Part shown: piece after piece, positions 34,348-41,599 of the stretch
Numbering within the stretch: position 1 is the stretch's first letter
Layout: every line of letters starts with the position of its first letter
Assembly: GCF_008064635.1 (NCBI RefSeq)
Contig: NZ_VRYZ01000004.1
Coordinates: 434,001 to 498,000, forward strand
DNA: 64,000 bases
Direction: 5' to 3'
DNA from: Parahaliea aestuarii
GTDB lineage: Bacteria > Pseudomonadota > Gammaproteobacteria > Pseudomonadales > Halieaceae
Made by a program: the position numbers and the translations under genes
Notes under the pieces: model-generated
What the model was told of the DNA's origin: nothing
Databases searched by the model: none
What the model saw: the letters and a program-made list of their open reading frames with translations, nothing else

Positions 34348-36677
34348 TCGACACCTCCTGAGAGAAAGCGGGGTTTGATAAGCAATGCGAGGGCCGGCAA
34401 CAGCAGTAGTGCGGAGAAAAACGCGCTGGCCACCGCCACGGCTACCAGGCTGCCGAACTTGATCAGCGGCGGCACATCCGAGGTGATGAGTACGCTAAAG
34501 CCCAGGGAAATAGCGAGGAAGTTGAACAACTGGGCGCGGCCGGTTGTGGGAAACAGTGGCCGCAGCCGCTCCTCCCAGCTGCCGCTGCGTTCCGCCAGCA
34601 GGGTACGAATGCTGTGAGTAGTGTGCACAGCGAAGTCGACCCCGAGGCCGATGGCGATCGAGGCAAACATGGAGGTGCCCACTCCCAGCCATACCCCGGC
34701 AAAGCCCATCACGGCATAAACCAGCAGGATGGAGAGCGCCACCGGCACCACCACGATGGCACCGGCAATACCCGAGCGGAACAGCAGGGCACTCATCACG
34801 ATTACCGCGGCAATGCAGACCAGCACGCTCATCAGGTTGGTATTCACGATGGGGTTGATCCAGTGGTAGCTGACGTTGATATCGCCAGTCACCGTTGCCT
34901 TCAGGTCAGTGCCGGCATAGCTTTCGTCGAGCCATTGCTGAACCAGCGGAACAAGCACCTTGTTGTTACTGTACTTGTTCTCGTCGACACTGGCGCGTAT
35001 CAGCGCAAAGCGGCGTTCACTGTCGATTTCATCCTCGAACTCGGTCGGGTCACCAGATGCCGAGTACAGCAGGAAGAGTTGGGCAACCAGTTGCGGGTCA
35101 TCGGGAATGGTGTAGTAGGCCGCCTGATCCTCATTGACCGCTTTGTGCATCTGCTTGATGTAATCGACGATCGACACCGTGCCGCCGACATGGGGCAGGC
35201 CCTCCAGATAGCGCTGGGTCTGCTCAATCTTCCGTAGCGCCTGCGGCTGGTACAGGCCTTCCGGGTCGGGGGACTCAACCATAATGTCCAGGTGATAGGT
35301 GCCGTCGGTCAGGGCATTGATGGTCTTGTCAGCGTGATAGATGGGCTCTGAGGATTTGAAGTTGGCAATGCGCTCCTCGTTGGCCTCGACCAGAAAGGCG
35401 CCCCACCCCGCAACGCCGGCCAGCACAAGCCCGAGTGCGGCTACCGTGTAGGGCCGACGCAATACCCAGTCGCCCAACCTTGCCAGCAAACGACTACTGA
35501 CGCTCAACGATGCTGCTTTACCGCTCTGGTGACTGAAGGCGCGGCTGGCTTTGGGTTTCAGCAGGCTCAGTAATGCCGGCAAGGTCGTCATCGAGTAGAG
35601 CCAGGCCAGGAACACGGCCAGTGCGCCAAACAGACCGAAGTAAAAGACCGGCGGCATGGTCGTGGTAGCTGACAGCGCGCTGAAGCCGGCGATGGTGGTA
35701 AAGGTCGTCAGCGTGACCGGCTGCCACATTTTGACCATCGCGCGGAGGGTAACCACCTGGGCCGGGGCCCCCGGATCTAGGGCGATTTCCTCGTAGTACT
35801 GACTGAAAATATGCACGGAATCAGCGACCGCAATGCCAATCATGCAAACGATCAGGCCGTTGGTGATGGTGTAGAAATTCACGCCGAAGGCCGCCATTGC
35901 GCCAATCGTGCTCCCCGCGGTGAGGATGACAATCAGGTTGGGAATCAACATGCCGCGCAGGGTGCGCAAGGCCACAAACAGCACCACGGTGATGATCACC
36001 GCCGCCAGTGGATTCAGGCGTTTGGCATCGTTATCGATGTAGGACTGTAAATAGCCAGCCACCGCGCCTTCACCGGCAACATGCAGTGAATCGCCGGCAC
36101 CGAGGGGGGCGTCCTGCAGTGCGTCAACCACGGCTTCGTAGGTATCGGCCGCCCTGTCCTCGTCCAGCAGTTCCGCTACAACCAGCGTTGTTTTGCCTTC
36201 ACGGCCGACGAGGTTGCCCTGGTACAGCGGGAAGTTATCAATGGCGTTTCGCATCCACTCGCTGCGTGCCGCTGTGGAGGGCGCTGTTGCAAAGAAGTCC
36301 TCCACCTCCATGCCGTACTCGGTACCGACAATGTTCGCTTCCGTGGCAAGAGAGGTGACCTGATCCGGGTCGATGTTGTCCACCTGCTGCAGGCGGCGGG
36401 TAATCCAGTCCACCAGCGCCAGCGATTGCGGATTGAAGATGCCGCCGGGCGCTTCGTTAACCACCGCCACGACGATCGGGTCATTGATATTGAACAGGGC
36501 CTCCACCCGGTCGCGATCCAGCAACGCGGGATCCTGCGGGTCAATGAAGGCGTCTGAGCGGGTATTTTTGCTCAGCTTGGGCGCCTGGCTGGCGATGGCC
36601 AGAAAACAGAGCAGGGACAGGATCAGAATGGGCCACCGCCACCGGATGACGGCGCCGAAGAATTGGCTCGCTGACAT
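34344..36677 (-). CDS. MMPL/RND-family lipid transporter
   Basis: A 777-residue inner-membrane RND protein with twelve predicted helices in two repeats, each with a large periplasmic loop after the first helix (about 12-30 and again near 415-435). RND/SSD core segments include GMIGIAVADSVHIFSQYYEE and IAIGLGVDFAVHTTHSI with the intramembrane Asp residues expected of proton-driven pumps. MMPL proteins move lipids such as hopanoids, mycolates or sterols. The ATG at 36677 is chosen because GGGAGA lies six bases upstream; a start at 36707 would overlap the operator. The operon is under the adjacent MarR protein. Confidence 0.87.
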   Translation of the reverse strand: MSASQFFGAVIRWRWPILILSLLCFLAIASQAPKLSKNTRSDAFIDPQDPALLDRDRVEALFNINDPIVVAVVNEAPGGIFNPQSLALVDWITRRLQQVDNIDPDQVTSLATEANIVGTEYGMEVEDFFATAPSTAARSEWMRNAIDNFPLYQGNLVGREGKTTLVVAELLDEDRAADTYEAVVDALQDAPLGAGDSLHVAGEGAVAGYLQSYIDNDAKRLNPLAAVIITVVLFVALRTLRGMLIPNLIVILTAGSTIGAMAAFGVNFYTITNGLIVCMIGIAVADSVHIFSQYYEEIALDPGAPAQVVTLRAMVKMWQPVTLTTFTTIAGFSALSATTTMPPVFYFGLFGALAVFLAWLYSMTTLPALLSLLKPKASRAFSHQSGKAASLSVSSRLLARLGDWVLRRPYTVAALGLVLAGVAGWGAFLVEANEERIANFKSSEPIYHADKTINALTDGTYHLDIMVESPDPEGLYQPQALRKIEQTQRYLEGLPHVGGTVSIVDYIKQMHKAVNEDQAAYYTIPDDPQLVAQLFLLYSASGDPTEFEDEIDSERRFALIRASVDENKYSNNKVLVPLVQQWLDESYAGTDLKATVTGDINVSYHWINPIVNTNLMSVLVCIAAVIVMSALLFRSGIAGAIVVVPVALSILLVYAVMGFAGVWLGVGTSMFASIAIGLGVDFAVHTTHSIRTLLAERSGSWEERLRPLFPTTGRAQLFNFLAISLGFSVLITSDVPPLIKFGSLVAVAVASAFFSALLLLPALALLIKPRFLSGGVE

Positions 36678-36693
36678 AGTATTCTCCCGACAA

Positions 36694-36705
36694 GTGTATA
36701 TACAC
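36694..36705. promoter_or_regulatory. GTGTATATACAC operator before the MMPL operon
   Basis: A perfect 12-bp palindrome 17 bp upstream of the MMPL start, between it and the MarR gene end. The same palindrome lies in front of the MarR gene (37179-37190), indicating that this MarR protein controls both itself and the transporter. Confidence 0.68.
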
Positions 36706-36715
36706 ATTAATGATC

Positions 36716-36745
36716 AAAAAAAAAGCGGCTAGCCAAAAGCCGCTT
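36716..36745 (-). terminator. Intrinsic terminator/attenuator overlapping the MarR 3' end
   Basis: On the minus strand AAGCGGCT...AGCCGCTT (36723-36730 with 36738-36745) forms an 8-bp stem using the last MarR codons and is followed by a run of nine T's. It should end most MarR transcripts before the MMPL operon, which has its own operator just downstream. Confidence 0.75.
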
Positions 36746-37160
36746 CCAGAAACCAGTCTTTGAACTGCTGCCAGCGCGTGGCATCAACGCGGGCCTCAAA
36801 GCGCTGCTGCGCAGCTTTCCAGATGGGCAGCGCGCGCTCCAGCAGGGCCACGCCCTCCGCCGTAAGCTGCATGCTGCGCTCCCGGCGAAAACCCTCTGGC
36901 CCAACCGTGATCCAGCCGTTGCGCGCCATCAGGTCCAGCGTCCTCACCAGCGAAGTGCGCTCCATGGCAAGCCGCTCTGCCATCTGGCTGATCGAGTGTG
37001 GCTGAAAGCCCTGGATTACCGCCAGAACAGTGAACTGGGTGATTTTCAGGCCGAGCGGCTTGAGTGCCTCGTCGTAGTCCCGGGTCAACCTGCGCGCCAG
37101 CGCACGCGCCCGATAGCAGGCGCAGTTGTCGTAAACATCCTGGAGTTTGGTGTTGTCCAT
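36729..37160 (-). CDS. MarR-family transcriptional regulator
   Basis: A 143-residue MarR regulator. The winged HTH is in HSISQMAERLAMERTSLVRTLDLM followed by the wing region GPEGFRRERSMQLTAEG. Near-palindromic GTGTATATACAC boxes flank the gene, one in its own promoter and one before the MMPL operon, the usual arrangement for an autorepressor with one main target. The ATG at 37160 is preferred over 37277 because the longer frame would run through the 16-bp operator at 37177-37192. Ligand unknown; a hydrophobic compound or lipid would fit the target. Confidence 0.87.
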   Translation of the reverse strand: MDNTKLQDVYDNCACYRARALARRLTRDYDEALKPLGLKITQFTVLAVIQGFQPHSISQMAERLAMERTSLVRTLDLMARNGWITVGPEGFRRERSMQLTAEGVALLERALPIWKAAQQRFEARVDATRWQQFKDWFLEAAFG

Positions 37161-37176
37161 GGGTGGCACTCTAGCA

Positions 37177-37192
37177 ATGTGTATATACACAT
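37177..37192. promoter_or_regulatory. ATGTGTATATACACAT operator of the MarR gene
   Basis: A perfect 16-bp palindrome 17 bp before the MarR ATG; the 12-bp core equals the site at 36694. The spacing from palindrome to start codon is the same at both genes, supporting one mode of repression. Confidence 0.7.
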
Positions 37193-37343
37193 GTAAAGCT
37201 CTATTCTCAACATCCTGAACTGGCACCAGAAAACGGAGGCCAACCCCAGCGGCACGAGCGCCACAGGGAACCGGCAAGTATCAAACCGGACCGTACGAAG
37301 ACTCTCCAGCAATAAAGCCAATATTCGTTAAGTTTATGTCTTT

Positions 37344-37361
37344 CTCATCTCCAGGGATGAA
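37344..37361. promoter_or_regulatory. Island palindrome 1: CTCAT-N8-ATGAA
   Basis: CTCAT-CTCCAGGG-ATGAA, ending 56 bp before the SDR start at 37418. It is the first of seven 18-bp sites with the consensus YTCATYCGATCGRATGAR. The rest of the 37193-37343 intergenic stretch shows no gene. Confidence 0.62.
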
Positions 37362-37417
37362 CAACAAAGTATCAAAGTGATCAGACTGGCCGACTACGGA
37401 CTGGTTGGGATATCACT

Positions 37418-38212
37418 GTGAAGATAAGTCTGGACAACAAGGCGGCCCTGGTCACCGGGTCAACACGAGGTATAGGCTTTGCGGTAGCAAAGAATCTGGC
37501 ATCTGCGGGAGCCAGTGTTTATATCAATGGAAGAAGCGGCGAAAGCGTCAGAAAAGCCATTGCGCAACTGGCGGCATCCACCCGGAAAAGCAGCTTCATT
37601 CCCTTGCCGGCGGACATTACTACCGATGCGGGATTAGCGAGCATCAAACAAACAGTACCGCACCTGGACATTATTGTTAGCAACGCAGCGGTTTTTGACT
37701 GGACAGATTTTTATGACACTACCAATGAACACTGGCTGGAGCATTACAAGGCCAATGTTCTTCCCGCAGTCAATCTCGCCAGGCACTACATGCCGGGGAT
37801 GTTTGACAAAAACTGGGGGAGAGTTGTTCTTGTCGCATCTGAAGCCGGCTTCAATATACCAGCCGACATGATCCACTACGGCGTGGCCAAAGCAGCCGAA
37901 ATCGCTTTGGCGAGAGGCCTGGCTGAACTTACCCGGGGAACGGGTGTTACTGTCAACAGCGTACTACCGGGGCCTACCGCTTCCAGCGGTTCAGATGAAT
38001 TTCTCGCGCAATACGCTATAGACAATGACATCCCCGCTGCTGAAGCAGAAGTTCATCTGCTTCAACGCATCCGGCCAACATCGCTGCTAAACCGGCTAGC
38101 CAGCAATGAAGAAGTTGCCAATATGATCACCTATGCCTGTTCCGAGCAGGCCTCAGCGACCAATGGCGCAGCCCTCAGGGTTGAAGGGGGTATTCTCAGA
38201 CACCCCGGGTGA
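37418..38212 (+). CDS. Short-chain dehydrogenase/reductase
   Basis: A 264-residue SDR with cofactor motif TGSTRGIG (14-21), SNAA mid-protein and the catalytic Ser...Tyr-x3-Lys in VASEAGF...HYGVAK. The PGPTASSG stretch after the catalytic helix is a normal substrate loop. The start is GTG, weakly preceded by GGGA. It is a single-gene unit behind island palindrome 1, and it marks where codon use shifts to the lower-GC pattern kept until about 61.4 kb. Substrate unknown. Confidence 0.87.
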   Translation: MKISLDNKAALVTGSTRGIGFAVAKNLASAGASVYINGRSGESVRKAIAQLAASTRKSSFIPLPADITTDAGLASIKQTVPHLDIIVSNAAVFDWTDFYDTTNEHWLEHYKANVLPAVNLARHYMPGMFDKNWGRVVLVASEAGFNIPADMIHYGVAKAAEIALARGLAELTRGTGVTVNSVLPGPTASSGSDEFLAQYAIDNDIPAAEAEVHLLQRIRPTSLLNRLASNEEVANMITYACSEQASATNGAALRVEGGILRHPG

Positions 38213-38237
38213 TCCGGCCCGTTCTGAGGCCGGATTA

Positions 38238-38255
38238 TTCATCCGTTTGTATGAA
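38238..38255. promoter_or_regulatory. Island palindrome 2: TTCAT-N8-ATGAA
   Basis: TTCAT-CCGTTTGT-ATGAA lies 71 bp before the NTF2-like gene at 38327, which leads a four-gene unit. Arms are perfect inverted repeats. Confidence 0.62.
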
Positions 38256-38326
38256 CGCCCCCCCTCTCCTCCGCCCTAACATCAGCAGACACGACTAAAG
38301 CATAAAAGATAAAGGGTCTGACTACC

Positions 38327-38785
38327 GTGCTTGAAACTGCAGATTACATCGCTATTCAGAACCTCGTTCATCTCTATCCAAAGCGGCTGGATTCCGGAGA
38401 CCTTGTTGGTCTGGGACACCTTTTTGCCAATGCAACCGTGTACTTCGAGGGCGGCATGTCACCGGTGATATCTGATCCCGCAGAGATGACGAAGCGCTTC
38501 GGAGATTTCCTGCGTCTCTATGATGGCATTCCCAGAACCCGGCACGCTATCGTGAATCTGATCCTGGAGGAGGTTACCCCGGCCAAGGTCGAAGCCAGTA
38601 GCACCGTGATTGTATTCCAGCAAACAGATGCCCTCCCGCTACAGCCGATCATCACCGGAGACTACCGGGATATTCTCGAGAAAGTATCTGGTCAATGGCG
38701 CTTTGCAGAGCGGCATATCACCAATGACCTTTTTGGCAATCTCGGAGCGCACGGCCGCTACACAATAGGCCAGGGCGATAGCTGA
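38327..38785 (+). CDS. SnoaL-like/NTF2-fold protein
   Basis: A 152-residue NTF2-fold protein of the SnoaL-4 style: YIAIQNLVHLYPKRLDSGDLVGLGHLFANATVYFEGG opens the fold, and HAIVNLILEEV and WRFAERHIT are the later strands. These serve as small isomerases, dehydratases or ring-hydroxylase beta-type scaffolds. The KSI Asp dyad is not evident. It starts with GTG, with AAAGGG about ten bases upstream, and is the first gene of an apparent unit with an LLM enzyme, another NTF2-like protein and a Zn alcohol dehydrogenase. Confidence 0.8.
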   Translation: MLETADYIAIQNLVHLYPKRLDSGDLVGLGHLFANATVYFEGGMSPVISDPAEMTKRFGDFLRLYDGIPRTRHAIVNLILEEVTPAKVEASSTVIVFQQTDALPLQPIITGDYRDILEKVSGQWRFAERHITNDLFGNLGAHGRYTIGQGDS

Positions 38786-38842
38786 AGCCACCTGCCAGGC
38801 CGCCTCTGGATAACAACGTATTCAATCAAGGGAATTCTCAAC

Positions 38843-40003
38843 GTGAGAGAAAGCAAACTCAGACTTGGCATGTTTCTGGCGCCGTTTCACCCACTGGATG
38901 AGAGCCCGACACTGGCGATGGAGCGCGACCTGGAACTGGCTGAAGTCGCAGACAGCCTGGGATTTGAGGAATTCTGGTACGGGGAACATCATTCCGGCGG
39001 GTACGAAATTTCTCCGTCTCCGGAATTAATGATCGCAGCTGCGGCACAACGTACAAAACGTATTCGTCTCGGCACGGGGGTCGTATCCCTGCCCTACCAC
39101 AACCCGCTGATGACAGCGAACCGCCTGGCCCAACTCGATCATCTAACCTTCGGACGGCTTATTGTAGGTGCTGGCCCGGGCCTCCTGGCCAGCGACGCCC
39201 ATATGCAGCGTCAGGATGTCCGCGAAGCCAGGGACAAACTGGACGCCGGCCTTGCGGTAATCAATCGCCTGCTAAATGGGGAATGGGTGACTGAGCAGTA
39301 CACCGGCTGGTACGACCTCGTAGATGCTCATTGCCAGGTGATGCCACTACAACGAAGCTTAGAGCTTTGTGTTGCCAGTACCTTTTCACCGAACGGTGGA
39401 ACGCTGGCCGCCAAGTACAACGCGGGGATGTTATGCCTGGCTTCGACCGTTTACGGCGGGTTCGATGCCTTGTCTACCAACTGGAAGATAGCGTGTGAGG
39501 CCGCGGCCAGGGAGGGTCGTACTATGAACCCCTCTTCAATCCGCTGTGCGACTGATATCCACATCGCGGAAACGCGCGAAAAGGCCATTGAACAGGTTAG
39601 AGAAGGTTACGAGCGATATCGTCTTTACATCAAGAACCAGTCTGATCATCTAAAGGACTCGCCTGCGCACCGGACGATTGAAGACCTGATTGAGTCCAAT
39701 GAAGTTGTCGTCGGCACCCCGGACGATGCCGTGGCGCAAATCCGCCGCCTGGAGGAAAAGGTTCCGGGCTTTGGCTGTCTTCTTGTCCTCGACAAGAACT
39801 GGGCCGAAACTTCCGACAAGACGCGCTCTATGGAAATGCTCGCACGCTACGTGCTTCCTGAGATTAACGGGGACAATGCAAATCGCCTGAAATCCTTTGA
39901 CTGGGCAGGAAAGCATCGCGAAGGCTTTGTAGAGGTCGTGACTTCCGCTACCGAGCGGGCATTCAAGAAGCACACGGATTCACAGCGGCAAGAGAATCAA
40001 TGA
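38843..40003 (+). CDS. LLM-class flavin-dependent monooxygenase, paralogue of the 13.8-kb gene
   Basis: A 386-residue luciferase-like monooxygenase. LGMFLAPFHPLDESPTLAMERD, WYGEHHSGGYEISPSPELMI, RIRLGTGVVSLPYHNPL and LTFGRLIVGAGPGLLASDAHM match, block for block, the enzyme at 13784-14977. FMNH2/O2-dependent oxygenation of a cyclic terpenoid or steroid-like ring is the usual activity of this branch. The GTG start has AAGGGAA about seven bases upstream. The gene is in the low-GC island and next to NTF2-like proteins, while the paralogue is next to a Dabb protein, so each has a small helper-type neighbour. Confidence 0.87.
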   Translation: MRESKLRLGMFLAPFHPLDESPTLAMERDLELAEVADSLGFEEFWYGEHHSGGYEISPSPELMIAAAAQRTKRIRLGTGVVSLPYHNPLMTANRLAQLDHLTFGRLIVGAGPGLLASDAHMQRQDVREARDKLDAGLAVINRLLNGEWVTEQYTGWYDLVDAHCQVMPLQRSLELCVASTFSPNGGTLAAKYNAGMLCLASTVYGGFDALSTNWKIACEAAAREGRTMNPSSIRCATDIHIAETREKAIEQVREGYERYRLYIKNQSDHLKDSPAHRTIEDLIESNEVVVGTPDDAVAQIRRLEEKVPGFGCLLVLDKNWAETSDKTRSMEMLARYVLPEINGDNANRLKSFDWAGKHREGFVEVVTSATERAFKKHTDSQRQENQ

Positions 40004-40034
40004 TTCACCCGAGAGGAAAATGAGGGGCAAAAGT

Positions 40035-40508
40035 ATGGCTACCGGTGACGCGAATAGCGATGAGGTTAGAGAAAGGAACAGCGGTAATTTCAGAACGATG
40101 CTGAAGTATCTTGGCAACCGCGACTACGACAGCTGCGCGAAGTATCTCGCAGACGATATCTATGCCGACTGGCCTTACCGCCCCATGCCAACCATCCCGG
40201 ACCAGGTCTCTGGCAGAGAGAACCTGATCGCCTACTTCCGGGGAGAAAGCGATGGTTCACAAACCGAGGGGCTCGACGAATTTACCCCGCTGTCCTACGA
40301 AATTGAGAACATTCATCATCTCGTAGATCCGGATGTATTGATCGCAGAGTATTCATCCCACGCCCAGCATATTCCTTCAGGCAAGCCCTACAACAATAAA
40401 TACGTGGGTATCATGAAGTTCAAGGGCGACAAGATCTTCTACTGGCGAGAGTACGTGAATCCCGCTGTCATCTACGAAATATACGATATGCTTAAAATTC
40501 CCGAATAA
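40035..40508 (+). CDS. SnoaL-like/NTF2-fold protein
   Basis: A 157-residue NTF2-fold protein: FRTMLKYLGNRDYDSCAKYLADDIYADWPYRPMP, followed by ENLIAYFRGESDG and the strand pair VLIAEYSSHAQHI / NKYVGIMKFKGDKIFYWREYVNP. It resembles the SnoaL_2-type group that includes hydrolases and isomerases. GAGGGG seven bases before the ATG at 40035 favours this start over 40020. It lies between the LLM monooxygenase and the alcohol dehydrogenase and probably handles the monooxygenase product, which is inference. Confidence 0.78.
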   Translation: MATGDANSDEVRERNSGNFRTMLKYLGNRDYDSCAKYLADDIYADWPYRPMPTIPDQVSGRENLIAYFRGESDGSQTEGLDEFTPLSYEIENIHHLVDPDVLIAEYSSHAQHIPSGKPYNNKYVGIMKFKGDKIFYWREYVNPAVIYEIYDMLKIPE

Positions 40509-40567
40509 TCATGCCTCAACCCACTTCTGTATAGCGGTTAGAACGCATCACTACTGCGAGGTCTCCT

Positions 40568-41599
40568 GTGCGCTCAGCAAATTTTATCAAGCCCGGACAT
40601 ATCGAAATGCGGCCCGATGCATCAGCACCTGCGCCAGCTGCAGGTGAAGTTATCGTCGCTGTAGAAAGTTGCGGTATCTGCGGGTCAGATTTGCACCTGT
40701 ATCGCAACAACGCTCACAAGGACGCGCTTGTACGCGCTACCCCTGAAGGCTATGAGATTCCCGGTCATGAATTTTCCGGCCGGATCTACGCTATTGGTGA
40801 TGGGGTCAACAACTGGCGTATTGGCGATCGCGTTGTCGGTGTAACTGGTCAAGGCGGAGGAATGGCCGACTATGTCGCGGTGCCGGACAATCCGTTCCAG
40901 TTGGTAGCCATGCCAGACGCGGTCAGCTTTCAGGAAGCGGCAACCACTGAGCCGCTCGCAGACGGTCTGCAAATGGTCCGCAAAGCCGGGGCTGCCAATG
41001 GGGAAAATGTCCTTGTATTTGGGGTTGGCATTATTGGCCTTGGCGTCATTCAGGCCTACCGCGCAACCGGAGCGGACATTGGTAAGCTCATAGCCGTCGA
41101 TGTACATGAAGCCCGACTCGCCAAGGCACTTGAAGTGGGTGCAACTGATACCGTAAATGCACGCGATGGCGATATCGTTGAACAAATACAGGCTATTACC
41201 GGCGAAGAGGTCACTTGGCGTGGGACCTCGGCCAATATACATGTAGTAATCGACTGCGCCGGCTATATCAAGCACATGCCCGGGCCTCCACCACTGGAGA
41301 CGGCGCTGAGATTGGTTGCCTGCGAAAACGGCAGAATAGTGTGCTTTGGCGCCTATGAAGACCGCATGCTGATCGACATGATGCCGCTGATCAATAAACA
41401 ACCGGTCATCATGGGCTCGAACGGCTATGCAGCTGAGGATCTGGTAACCGCGCTCGAGTTGATGCGCAACGGGAAGGTCGATCGCAAGGGTCTGATTTCA
41501 CACAGCTTCGCGCTAGATGACATCGCTGAAGCCTTTTCCACCCAGGATACTCCGGAAGCGATCAAGGTGATGATTGATGTACGGAAGCAGGTAGCCTGA
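40568..41599 (+). CDS. Zinc-dependent alcohol dehydrogenase (MDR family)
   Basis: A 343-residue medium-chain dehydrogenase. Catalytic-zinc ligands are in ESCGICGSDLH and GYEIPGHEFSG; the Rossmann motif is FGVGIIGLGVIQ. The four-cysteine structural-zinc lobe of classical ADHs is absent, as in threonine dehydrogenase/sorbitol-type subgroups. It oxidises a secondary alcohol with NAD(P). It starts with GTG behind GAGG. Its 3' end overlaps the 3' end of the convergent PQQ dehydrogenase by 38 bp, with no terminator between. Confidence 0.88.
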   Translation: MRSANFIKPGHIEMRPDASAPAPAAGEVIVAVESCGICGSDLHLYRNNAHKDALVRATPEGYEIPGHEFSGRIYAIGDGVNNWRIGDRVVGVTGQGGGMADYVAVPDNPFQLVAMPDAVSFQEAATTEPLADGLQMVRKAGAANGENVLVFGVGIIGLGVIQAYRATGADIGKLIAVDVHEARLAKALEVGATDTVNARDGDIVEQIQAITGEEVTWRGTSANIHVVIDCAGYIKHMPGPPPLETALRLVACENGRIVCFGAYEDRMLIDMMPLINKQPVIMGSNGYAAEDLVTALELMRNGKVDRKGLISHSFALDDIAEAFSTQDTPEAIKVMIDVRKQVA

